Of a DNA stretch of 6,643 nucleotides, positions 1 through 4,522 are shown one piece after another. The position numbers and the translations under genes were made by a program. The notes under the pieces were generated by a model. That model was not told the origin of the DNA. It did not search any database and was given only the letters and a program-made list of their open reading frames with translations. Source of the DNA: Pelotomaculum sp. UBA4789 (GTDB lineage: Bacteria; Bacillota; Desulfotomaculia; Desulfotomaculales; Pelotomaculaceae); the NCBI GenBank assembly GCA_002402945.1, contig DHGV01000031.1, positions 1 to 6,643 of the forward strand. The letters are read 5' to 3'. Numbering within the stretch: position 1 is the stretch's first letter; each line of letters opens with the position of its first letter.

Positions 1-36
1 TCAACAATTCAACAATTCAACAACTGGCACCATAAT
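1..36. repeat. Octamer repeat plus CTGGCACCATAAT tail (left copy)
   Basis: Three head-to-tail copies of an octamer (TCAACAAT, TCAACAAT, TCAACAAC) are followed by CTGGCACCATAAT. The same layout, with one or two octamers and an added ATCGTG, occurs at 1080-1110 and 1117-1155, so this is the left-hand member of a repeat family bracketing the small-protein genes. The window edge may truncate it. Its function is unknown; variable octamer number suggests slippage. Confidence 0.7.
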
Positions 37-40
37 GTAT

Positions 41-59
41 TTTGTCGAAATATGTCAGA
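41..59 (+). promoter_or_regulatory. Putative tandem Spo0A boxes
   Basis: TTTGTCGAAAT at 41-51 matches the classical 0A box (TTTGTCGAAAA) at 10 of 11 positions. A weaker copy, TGTCAGAA, begins exactly 10 bases after the first core, so both would lie on the same face of the helix. They sit about 70-80 bases upstream of the predicted start of transcription for the promoter at 91-119. That is further upstream than usual for direct Spo0A activation, so the sign of any effect is unclear. Confidence 0.5.
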
Positions 60-90
60 AATTTCTTATCCAGGAATTTATAATTTTATA

Positions 91-119
91 TTGACAGGCC
101 ATTACCATTTTGCTAATAT
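91..119 (+). promoter_or_regulatory. SigA-type promoter of the DUF1659 operon
   Basis: A perfect -35 (TTGACA, 91-96), a 17-base spacer and a -10 TAATAT (114-119) preceded by TG at 111-112, as in an extended -10. Upstream DNA is AT-rich. Transcription should start near 125-127, giving a leader of about 135 bases before the ATG at 260. This is the best promoter in the window. Confidence 0.85.
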
Positions 120-130
120 AACAATAGAAC

Positions 131-206
131 ATGTGTTCGGGGGGCAGGGCAAATTATTAACATTTACCTGCCCCTAATGTTATGATTTGCCCCCTCCCGG
201 ACACGT
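131..206 (+). promoter_or_regulatory. Long leader hairpin with alternative stem
   Basis: Bases 133-164 pair with 176-204 over about 29 positions, broken only by a 2-base and a 1-base bulge; every non-Watson-Crick position is a G-U pair, so the fold suits RNA better than DNA. AU and GU pairs extend the base to 131/206. The loop contains CCTGCCCC (167-174), perfectly complementary to GGGGCAGG (141-148) in the 5' arm, so a shorter GC-rich hairpin would compete with the long one. There is no T-run after it, so it is not a simple terminator. I do not recognise it as a known riboswitch class. Confidence 0.6.
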
Positions 207-210
207 TTAG

Positions 211-245
211 ACAGGTGAAGGTGAAAAAACAAGCCTTCACCGTGT
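211..245 (+). promoter_or_regulatory. Hairpin abutting the DUF1659 ribosome binding site
   Basis: GGTGAAGG (214-221) pairs with CCTTCACC (234-241), with a T-G closing pair inside and an ACA/TGT extension outside across one bulged G. The loop carries AGGTGAAAAAA-like sequence that nearly duplicates the true SD region (250-260), and the stem ends directly before the SD AAGGAGGTG (246-254). It could stabilise the 5' end or affect ribosome loading; either role is inferred. Confidence 0.5.
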
Positions 246-259
246 AAGGAGGTGAAAAA

Positions 260-484
260 ATGGCTGTAAACAAGGTCCCTTCAAGCTCCGTGCTCAGGCT
301 GGAGCTCAATATAGGCGTGGATGAGGGCGGTAACCCGGTCTACCGCAACAAAAGCCTCAACAACGTCAAGCCCGCAGCGGCTGATCAGGACCTCTTCGAC
401 GTGGCCACAGCGCTTGCTGCCCTGCAGGGCTACACGCTGAACGGGATTTCCCGCGTCGACGGCGCCGAACTGGTGCAGGTCTAA
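260..484 (+). CDS. DUF1659 family protein
   Basis: A 74-residue protein recognised as DUF1659 by overall pattern: an N-terminal strand-rich part with 'LRLELNIGVDEGGNPVYRN', then 'SLNNVKPAA' and a C-terminal helix around 'DLFDVATALAALQGY', ending in a strand. No signal peptide or membrane segment is seen, so it is probably cytosolic. The ATG is fixed by AAGGAGGTG at 246-254, five bases upstream. The gene is first in a run with DUF2922 (41-base gap) and YvrJ, an arrangement conserved in endospore-forming Firmicutes whose function is unknown to me. Expression should come from the promoter at 91-119 through a structured leader. The length is typical for the family and nothing appears broken. Confidence 0.85.
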   Translation: MAVNKVPSSSVLRLELNIGVDEGGNPVYRNKSLNNVKPAAADQDLFDVATALAALQGYTLNGISRVDGAELVQV

Positions 485-525
485 TCCAGACATCATAAAA
501 GCATAAAAGAAAGGAGGAACCGCAT

Positions 526-759
526 TTGGCAACTACCGCTAAGACCCTGCGCATGATCTTCAGCAGCCAGGCCGGCAGGACCGTCACGCTCACCCTGGAC
601 AACCCCCGCGCCGACGTGACCGCCGCCGAAATCGAGGCCGCTATGGACCTGGTCATTGCCCGGAACATTTTCAACAGCTCGGGCGGAGACCTGGTCACCA
701 AACAGGACATCAAGATCATTGACAGCACCACGAACGACCTTTACGACCCGCCCGCTTAA
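526..759 (+). CDS. DUF2922 family protein
   Basis: A 77-residue protein with the DUF2922 pattern: an N-terminal beta strand ('TLRMIFSSQAGRTVTLTL'), a 'NPRADVTAAEIEAAMDLVI' helix, and a C-terminal half with 'DIKIIDSTTNDLYDPP'. It starts at TTG 526; AAAGGAGG at 510-517 lies at ideal spacing and no ATG or GTG fits better. It has no membrane segment, cysteines or obvious catalytic residues. It resembles DUF1659 in size and strand-helix-strand organisation, so the two may be paralogues or partners, but this is inference. A strong terminator-like hairpin (810-856) follows, so many transcripts may end before yvrJ. Confidence 0.85.
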   Translation: MATTAKTLRMIFSSQAGRTVTLTLDNPRADVTAAEIEAAMDLVIARNIFNSSGGDLVTKQDIKIIDSTTNDLYDPPA

Positions 760-784
760 ACCACTTCGGGCGTTCATATAAAGC

Positions 785-804
785 GCGGGCGTCTTCAGAC
801 CCGC
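785..804 (+). other. Small hairpin in the DUF2922-yvrJ spacer
   Basis: GCGG-(GC)-GTCT pairs with AGAC-CCGC around a two-base loop. It lies immediately upstream of the larger terminator-like hairpin and may stabilise the 3' end of the DUF1659-DUF2922 transcript. It has no T-run of its own. Confidence 0.4.
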
Positions 805-809
805 TCCAG

Positions 810-856
810 GGCACGGCGGCATCCTCAAAAATTACAGGACAGCGCCGTGCCTTTTT
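810..856 (+). terminator. Rho-independent terminator upstream of yvrJ
   Basis: GGCACGGCG (810-818) pairs perfectly with CGCCGTGCC (843-851). After a small symmetric internal loop, TCCT (822-825) pairs with AGGA (836-839). Five T residues follow directly (852-856). This is a textbook intrinsic terminator shape lying between DUF2922 and yvrJ, so yvrJ needs read-through, antitermination or its own promoter. Confidence 0.75.
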
Positions 857-869
857 ATCAAATTGAAAC

Positions 870-885
870 GGGGGTGATCATACTG
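870..885 (+). promoter_or_regulatory. SD and CTG start that decide the YvrJ N-terminus
   Basis: GGGGGTGAT at 870-878 sits six bases before CTG 883-885. The two in-frame GTG codons are worse: 847 lies within the terminator stem, and 874 lies inside the SD itself without another SD upstream. YvrJ proteins normally begin very close to the 'NVGFPIAV' segment, which also favours CTG 883. Confidence 0.55.
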
Positions 886-1029
886 GAAAACATTCTCCAG
901 GCAGTAGGCAACGTGGGTTTTCCCATCGCCGTCGCCGCTTACCTGCTGGTGCGCATCGAAGGCAAACTGGAAGCCCTGTCGGCCAGCATCGCCAAGCTGG
1001 CCGAGGCGGTTGCAGGTGAGCTGCAGTAA
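883..1029 (+). CDS. yvrJ: YvrJ family small membrane protein
   Basis: A 48-residue peptide read from CTG 883 (60 residues if read from GTG 847). It shows the YvrJ hallmark: a short N-terminal amphipathic part, 'GNVGFPIAVAAYLLVRIEGKL' (one membrane helix around residues 9-23), then a heptad-like helix 'LEALSASIAKLAEAV' that could form a coiled coil. YvrJ proteins are single-span peptides of unknown function that recall phage holin-like BhlA/UviB peptides in layout; a lytic role is not shown by the sequence. It follows DUF1659 and DUF2922 in the usual order, but a terminator-like hairpin intervenes and the start codon is unusual, so expression is probably low or conditional. Family assignment is firm; the start is less so. 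Confidence 0.75.
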   Translation: MENILQAVGNVGFPIAVAAYLLVRIEGKLEALSASIAKLAEAVAGELQ

Positions 1030-1079
1030 GAGAAGGAAGAGTCATTCAGCGAAGCCCCAGGCCTGCCTGCACTCAGTAG

Positions 1080-1110
1080 TTATTCAACAAATCGTGCCTG
1101 GCGCCATTAT
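1080..1110. repeat. Octamer/CTGGCGCCATTA repeat, copy A
   Basis: TTATTCAACAA, ATCGTG, C and CTGGCGCCATTAT in order, with one TTCAACAA octamer. It is nearly identical to the next copy, which begins 37 bases later, and related to 1-36. The GGCGCC core is palindromic. Confidence 0.75.
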
Positions 1111-1116
1111 TTACCG

Positions 1117-1155
1117 TTATTCAACAATTCAACAAATCGTGACTGGCGCCATTAC
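1117..1155. repeat. Octamer/CTGGCGCCATTA repeat, copy B
   Basis: The same unit as copy A, but with two TTCAACAA octamers and one substitution before CTGGCGCCATTA. The three copies in the window carry three, one and two octamers, so the octamer behaves like a micro-satellite within a larger dispersed unit. Confidence 0.75.
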
Positions 1156-1163
1156 TCAATAAT

Positions 1164-1206
1164 GAGGAGCCGCCGCGGCTCAAGCAGCACGGCGGCCTCT
1201 CATTTT
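1164..1206 (+). terminator. Terminator-like hairpin after yvrJ
   Basis: GAGG and CCGCCG (within 1164-1175, with a two-base bulge) pair with CGGCGG and CCTC (1190-1199) around a 14-base loop, followed by TCATTTT. The stem is strong but the T-run is short and interrupted. It probably ends the small-protein transcript. Confidence 0.55.
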
Positions 1207-1251
1207 CCCGCCGCGCCCAGCCGGGCATGATCATGGCGCATCATTTCAATG

Positions 1252-1319
1252 GAAAGCTTGTCACCTGCTGTAGGTGCGGATTTATCCGCACAATGTGGTC
1301 GGATAAATCCGACCCTACA
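1252..1319. repeat. Composite double-hairpin intergenic repeat, copy 1
   Basis: TGTAGG (1269-1274) and CCTACA (1314-1319) enclose two hairpins: GTGCGGAT/ATCCGCAC (1274-1281 with 1284-1291) and GGTCGGAT/ATCCGACC (1297-1304 with 1307-1314). Homology to the second copy at 2357-2425 extends left to GAAAGC at 1252. The structure suits a three-way cruciform, as in REP/MITE-like non-autonomous repeats. No transposase lies in the window. Confidence 0.75.
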
Positions 1320-1332
1320 ACAAGAATTGTTA

Positions 1333-1361
1333 TTTACATAATTATAATTAGAATTTAAGAT
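1333..1361 (+). promoter_or_regulatory. Candidate promoter of the DUF1616 gene
   Basis: TTTACA (1333-1338), 17 bases, then TAAGAT (1356-1361): five of six and four of six matches to SigA elements in an AT-rich context. It is the best-spaced pair upstream of the gene, but AT-rich DNA gives chance matches, so confidence is low. Confidence 0.35.
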
Positions 1362-1367
1362 AACATT

Positions 1368-1386
1368 AATTTATTGTTAATAAATT
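1368..1386. promoter_or_regulatory. 8-base inverted repeat, possible operator
   Basis: AATTTATT, a GTT spacer and AATAAATT form a perfect inverted repeat just downstream of the candidate promoter at 1333-1361. Its position would suit a repressor operator. It is purely A/T, which raises the chance of a coincidental match. Confidence 0.3.
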
Positions 1387-1444
1387 GTGTGTAGAATTAC
1401 CTGAAGCCCATTCTAAGGCCTGAATCTCAAAGAGGTGATCGGCG

Positions 1445-2326
1445 CTGGAAGAGTTTACACTGCAGGAGAAACGCAAACAGAGAAAGCTGCTGAGACGCAG
1501 AAGGATGCGGCGGGAATTTGTCACCACCTGGATTCCGCTGGTCCTGTCCATACCCCTGGCCCTGATGGCCTTTTTTGACATCGGCGGCATTGTCAGGGAT
1601 GTGCCGGGCCTGCTGTTTGTCCTTTTCTGTCCCGGGTACCTCCTGATCCTGGCGCTGTTCCCGGCCTATGAAGACCTGGACAGTATCGAGCGCATATCTT
1701 TCAGCTTCGGTCTGAGCATCATTTTGGCGCTGCTGCTGGGGCTGATCCTGCCTTTTCTGTCCTGGGGCATTGGCTTCCAGCCGATCCTGCTGGCCGTGTC
1801 ATATTTCGTCATGATCATGACCGCCGCGGCGGTTTACCGCAGGAGCAGGCTGCCCTATGTAAACCGGTTTTTCATAGACCTCGATATCGAGCTGCCTAAC
1901 TGGGGCGCCATGTCCGGGAAGCAACGGACCATCTCGCTGGGGCTGGTTGCCGCTACCATCTTAACCATCAGCAGCATTGCATATATGGCGGCCAAGCCGG
2001 AGACCGGCGAGAAATTCACCGAGTTTTACATCGTGAGCCCCGACGGCTATCCCAACGCTCTGACAGTTGGCGAGATATATGAAGTCAAATTTGGCATTGT
2101 CAACCACGAGTACCGCACTGTCACCTACAACGTCGAAGTGTGGGCAAACGGTTATAAAAAGAACAGCGCCGGCCCCTTTGAGCTGAAACAGGGCAAGCAG
2201 CTGGAATCACCGATCGGTTTCACCATCTACCAGCCTTTCGATAGCATCAAGATGCAATTTCTGTTGTTTAAAGACGGGGAGAGCGAGCCGTACCACACCT
2301 TTGACCTGCCGGTGAAAGTGCAGTAA
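1445..2326 (+). CDS. DUF1616 domain membrane protein
   Basis: An integral membrane protein of unknown function. Read from CTG 1445 it has 293 residues: a very basic N-terminus ('KRKQRKLLRRRRMRREF', positive inside), about five hydrophobic segments (near 29-46, 53-73, 86-105, 111-131 and 163-182), then a beta-rich tail of about 110 residues on the far side, starting with 'FTEFYIVSPDGYP' and containing 'GIVNHEYRTVTYNVEVWANG'. That order and the FTEFY and NHE segments are typical of DUF1616, found in archaea and Firmicutes. The CTG is preferred because AAGAGGTGAT (1430-1439) precedes it properly, whereas ATG 1505 has only an AAGG one base away. It stands alone between two copies of an intergenic repeat and upstream of a glycan operon; a link to that operon is inference. 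Confidence 0.8.
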   Translation: MEEFTLQEKRKQRKLLRRRRMRREFVTTWIPLVLSIPLALMAFFDIGGIVRDVPGLLFVLFCPGYLLILALFPAYEDLDSIERISFSFGLSIILALLLGLILPFLSWGIGFQPILLAVSYFVMIMTAAAVYRRSRLPYVNRFFIDLDIELPNWGAMSGKQRTISLGLVAATILTISSIAYMAAKPETGEKFTEFYIVSPDGYPNALTVGEIYEVKFGIVNHEYRTVTYNVEVWANGYKKNSAGPFELKQGKQLESPIGFTIYQPFDSIKMQFLLFKDGESEPYHTFDLPVKVQ

Positions 2327-2356
2327 AAAAATTTGATTTTCTGCAACGGCTCAAAA

Positions 2357-2425
2357 GAAAGCGGATCACCCCCTGTAGGTGCGGATTTATCCGCACAACG
2401 TGGTCGGCTGAAGCCGACCCCTACA
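2357..2425. repeat. Composite double-hairpin intergenic repeat, copy 2
   Basis: It has the same outer TGTAGG/CCTACA pair (2374-2379 with 2420-2425) and an identical first hairpin (2379-2386 with 2389-2396). The second hairpin is GGTCGGCT/AGCCGACC (2402-2409 with 2412-2419), where an A-T pair of copy 1 has become C-G on both arms, so pairing is kept. It lies just after the DUF1616 gene and could also work as a 3' stabilising structure. Confidence 0.75.
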
Positions 2426-2440
2426 TCGAGAATGCTGCAA

Positions 2441-2465
2441 GTGTGCCACAAGAACCGTCCCCGTG
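2441..2465. repeat. Fragment resembling a common CCACAAGAACCGTCCCC repeat
   Basis: GTGCCACAAGAACCGTCCCC resembles, from memory, a short sequence scattered in many Firmicute genomes and often seen near REP-associated (Y1-type) transposases. Only one arm is visible here and no transposase is present, so this would be a remnant. The match was not tested against any database. Confidence 0.4.
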
Positions 2466-2484
2466 ATACGATTGTCATGCTAAA

Positions 2485-2495
2485 TTTGTCGAATA
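2485..2495 (+). promoter_or_regulatory. Putative Spo0A box upstream of the glycan operon
   Basis: TTTGTCGAATA contains the full TTTGTCGAA core of the 0A box, in AT-rich intergenic DNA about 280 bases before the first glycan gene. A related motif follows at 2550. Spo0A control of matrix production is established in Bacillus subtilis, though there it acts on eps mainly through SinI/SinR; direct control here is inferred. Confidence 0.5.
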
Positions 2496-2549
2496 AAGAA
2501 TAATAATGTATGAAATTATTTTTCCTGTATATAAAGGGAAAATTTATAT

Positions 2550-2560
2550 TTAGTCGAAGT
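2550..2560 (+). promoter_or_regulatory. Second, weaker Spo0A-like box
   Basis: TTAGTCGAAGT differs from the TGTCGAA core at one position (A for T). It lies 65 bases after the first box in the same orientation. On its own it would be weak evidence. Confidence 0.3.
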
Positions 2561-2673
2561 AATTAAATCAATAGTATTACTTATTATTTTAGATATAGAT
2601 GAAAAAAAGATCCAGCGTTTTTCTTTGGGTGAGGGGCGGTTGACAGCAATATTTTACATAGGCGCTGTAGAGG

Positions 2674-2724
2674 CAAAAACCCGGCAACGCAGGCGTCCCC
2701 CGGACTGACCGTCGGGGATTTTTG
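2674..2724 (+). terminator. Terminator-like hairpin with alternative pairing in the operon leader
   Basis: TCCCC-CGG (2696-2703) pairs with CCG-(TC)-GGGGA (2709-2718), followed directly by TTTTT (2719-2723), ahead of the first glycan gene. Upstream, CAAAAACCCG (2674-2683) can instead pair with the T-run and the GGGG arm (2713-2724), which would break the terminator. Two exclusive folds are the layout of a transcription attenuator. No gene precedes it that would need terminating on this strand after 2326. A perfect TTGACA lies at 2640-2645, but no good -10 follows, so the transcript start is uncertain. Confidence 0.5.
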
Positions 2725-2754
2725 TGTTTAAAAACAGGTTGTAGTGGATTATAA

Positions 2755-2775
2755 GGGGAGGTGCACAGATCGGTG
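2755..2775 (+). promoter_or_regulatory. SD and GTG start of the nucleotidyltransferase gene
   Basis: GGGGAGG at 2755-2761 precedes GTG 2773-2775 by 11 bases. The earlier in-frame GTG at 2761 overlaps the SD. Starting at 2773 gives 'MRAVILAGGKGTRL', the normal family N-terminus. Confidence 0.75.
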
Positions 2776-3486
2776 CGAGCAGTAATTTTAGCAGGGGGGA
2801 AAGGAACCAGGCTCAAACCATATACTATCACCCTGCCCAAACCGCTGGTCCCGGTGGGCGAAGAACCGATCATGAAGCTGCTGCTGGAAAGTTTAAAAAA
2901 GCAGGGCATCAAAGAAACCGTCATCTGTGTAAACCACATGGGCAATTTAATCGAAGCCTATTTTGGCGACGGCTCGGAATATGGGATGCAGATCAGGTAC
3001 TCAAGAGAGCAGAAACCCCTGGGCACAGTGGCGCCGATCAAACTGATCCAGGGGCTGCCGGAAGATTTTCTGGTGATGAACGGCGATGTCCTGACCAATT
3101 TATCCTTCAGGAAATTATTCTTGGAACATAAAATCAACGACGCCATCCTGACCGTGGCCACCCATGCCAGAAATGTACATATTGATTACGGAGTAATAGG
3201 TCACGATCCCGATTATTTTGTGAACAGCTTTGTAGAAAAACCCGATTACGATGTCAATGTGTGCATGGGAATATACGCATTCAACAAAAGGGTCTTTGAC
3301 TATGTGCCGGAAAATACATATTTTGGTTTTGATGACTTGATGCATAAATTGCTGGACAACGGGGAAAAGGTAAAAATATTTGAGCATAAAGGTTACTGGC
3401 TGGATATCGGCAGCCCGGAGGACTACGAGAAAGCCAATGAAGACGTGTACCGGGTAATGGGCCAGGGCATACCAAAAGCCCAGTAA
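2773..3486 (+). CDS. Sugar-1-phosphate nucleotidyltransferase
   Basis: A cytosolic enzyme of the NTP_transferase (RmlA/ManC/HddC-like) family that joins a sugar 1-phosphate to an NTP, giving a nucleotide sugar and pyrophosphate. The 237 residues show the signature LAGGKGTRL (6-14), PKP with the family lysine (22-24), 'EQKPLGT' (79-85), metal-binding NGD (103-105), EKP (155-157) and a 'YWLDIGSPEDY' end (208-218). There is only the catalytic domain, with no left-handed beta-helix or CBS domain, so it is not GlmU-, GlgC- or PtmE-like. Overall it most resembles proteins annotated as mannose- or heptose-1-phosphate guanylyltransferases, but sugar and base cannot be read from sequence. First gene of the glycan operon, 40 bases before the Wzz gene. 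Confidence 0.85.
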   Translation: MRAVILAGGKGTRLKPYTITLPKPLVPVGEEPIMKLLLESLKKQGIKETVICVNHMGNLIEAYFGDGSEYGMQIRYSREQKPLGTVAPIKLIQGLPEDFLVMNGDVLTNLSFRKLFLEHKINDAILTVATHARNVHIDYGVIGHDPDYFVNSFVEKPDYDVNVCMGIYAFNKRVFDYVPENTYFGFDDLMHKLLDNGEKVKIFEHKGYWLDIGSPEDYEKANEDVYRVMGQGIPKAQ

Positions 3487-3526
3487 CAGGGCAGGTTTTA
3501 TTCTGGCATTCAAAGGAGAGAAAAGG

Positions 3527-4522
3527 GTGACCCCAGAAGATAAAGAGCTCTTCCCCAACGATGAAGAATTGGAGATAGACTTGCGGCAAATTTTGAAGAC
3601 ACTGGGCAAGCGGTCCCGGTTTATTATTGGCCTGACCCTGCTGCTGGGCCTGGCGGCCGGCCTGATCAACTATTTTGTGCTGACCCCGATCTACCAGGCC
3701 GACACCCTGCTGCGCTTCAGCCAGGCGACTGAAAAGCTGCAGACCAATCCCAACGCGGTAATCAGCCAGGGGAGCGAACCGGAGGCCTTTACCAAGCCGG
3801 TATTGACCATGAATACCCACCTGGCCCAGATCAAAAGCCGGGCCCTGATGCAGCGGATTACCGATGCCCTGATTCTGGAAGGATATGCGCCGGTCGGCCT
3901 GGCAGAGATGATCGAGGCCTCCATCGTCAAGGACTCCAACCTGATCCAGGTGAAGGTGCAAAACAGCGACCCGGTCCTGGCCGCCAGGATAGCCAATGCC
4001 CTGAGCGACCAGTACATGAAGCTTCTGAATGAAAAGACCCAGGAGCAGATCAACAGTTCGGTCACCTTCCTCAGAAACCAAAAGGAGATCACCAAACAGC
4101 AATTAGCCGAGGCCCAGGAGGCCTATAGAGGCTACAGCGCCAGCCCCACCGGCGCCGCCCAGACCGAAAAGGAAGATCTGCAGCGGGAAATCAACCGCCT
4201 GAACCAGGCCCTGGTGACCCTGGACGGGCAGATCGCCAATACCCTGATCGCCAGGTCCGTGGATTTAGGGGACAGCAGCATGGTGGTCATGTCCGCCGCC
4301 GCGGTTCCGAATGCGCCGATCAAACCCAACAAGACAATGAATGTGGCTTTAGCTTTGGTCCTGGGCCTGATCATCTTCACCCTGCTGGCCTTTGTCCTGG
4401 AATACCTGGACAATACCGTCAAGACGACCGAAGCCTTCCAGGAAATGAACCTGACAGTGCTGGGCGTGATCCCGAAGGACGGCAGCCATAAACGCTCGCG
4501 GTCCAAATATGGAGGTTACTGA
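3527..4522 (+). CDS. Wzz/YveK-type polysaccharide chain-length regulator
   Basis: A polysaccharide co-polymerase of the inner membrane that sets polymer length and partners a cytosolic tyrosine kinase. The 331 residues have a short cytosolic N-terminus, a first membrane helix (about 32-52) followed by the Wzz-type 'TPIYQADTLLRFSQ', a long outside domain with a predicted coiled coil (about 165-240, rich in Q, E, K and L), the proline-rich motif 'PNAPIKPNK' (261-269), a second helix (about 272-294) and a short cytosolic tail with 'LEYLDNTVKT'. It lacks a fused kinase, as is usual in Gram-positives. GTG 3527 follows AAAGGAGAG at proper spacing. Its stop overlaps the kinase start by one base (TGATG), so the two are probably translationally coupled. 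Confidence 0.9.
   Translation: MTPEDKELFPNDEELEIDLRQILKTLGKRSRFIIGLTLLLGLAAGLINYFVLTPIYQADTLLRFSQATEKLQTNPNAVISQGSEPEAFTKPVLTMNTHLAQIKSRALMQRITDALILEGYAPVGLAEMIEASIVKDSNLIQVKVQNSDPVLAARIANALSDQYMKLLNEKTQEQINSSVTFLRNQKEITKQQLAEAQEAYRGYSASPTGAAQTEKEDLQREINRLNQALVTLDGQIANTLIARSVDLGDSSMVVMSAAAVPNAPIKPNKTMNVALALVLGLIIFTLLAFVLEYLDNTVKTTEAFQEMNLTVLGVIPKDGSHKRSRSKYGGY

Larger units (their letters stand above)
1030..1444. other. Intergenic region between yvrJ and the DUF1616 gene
   Basis: A stretch of about 415 bases with no supported gene. In order it holds two copies of the TTCAACAA/CTGGCGCCATTA repeat, a terminator-like hairpin, a GC-rich stretch with nothing recognised (1207-1251), a composite double-hairpin repeat, and an AT-rich segment (1320-1400) with a candidate promoter and an 8-base inverted repeat. 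Confidence 0.8.
2327..2772. other. Long control region upstream of the glycan operon
   Basis: About 446 bases with no supported gene. It holds a second composite hairpin repeat (2357-2425), a fragment resembling a widespread intergenic repeat (2441-2465), a very AT-rich segment (2466-2600) with two Spo0A-like boxes, and a GC-richer leader (2600-2772) with a terminator-like hairpin. Short frames on either strand here lack a good SD and recognisable protein character. Confidence 0.8.

Noticed and set aside
1..24. A CRISPR-like array from the tandem octamers
   Set aside because: The units are only 8 bases with no spacers and no cas genes; this is a microsatellite-like tract within a dispersed repeat.
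847..882. GTG 847 as start of YvrJ
   Set aside because: It lies inside the terminator stem, has no SD, and adds 12 residues not expected in the family.
2640..2645. A perfect TTGACA as -35 of the glycan operon promoter
   Set aside because: No acceptable -10 lies 16-18 bases downstream; TACATA at 2655 is only 9 bases away. Kept only as a note within the leader feature.
2676..2688. A SAM-I riboswitch fragment suggested by AAACCCGGCAAC
   Set aside because: None of the other conserved SAM-I segments (the GAG/AGAGGTGGAGGGA part and the P4 region) can be found nearby.
2661..2723. A cyclic di-GMP-I riboswitch suggested by AGGCAAA and ACGCA
   Set aside because: The P2 hairpin between the two conserved segments and the second domain with its tetraloop receptor are absent, so only chance short matches remain.
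3115..3669. A 184-codon minus-strand open frame
   Set aside because: It overlaps two firm genes on the other strand, has no family resemblance and lies in shadow of their codon structure.
3281..4102. A 273-codon open frame on the minus strand across the nucleotidyltransferase and Wzz genes
   Set aside because: It is antisense to two clearly coding genes, has no SD and no recognisable domain; long antisense frames are common in GC-rich coding sequence.
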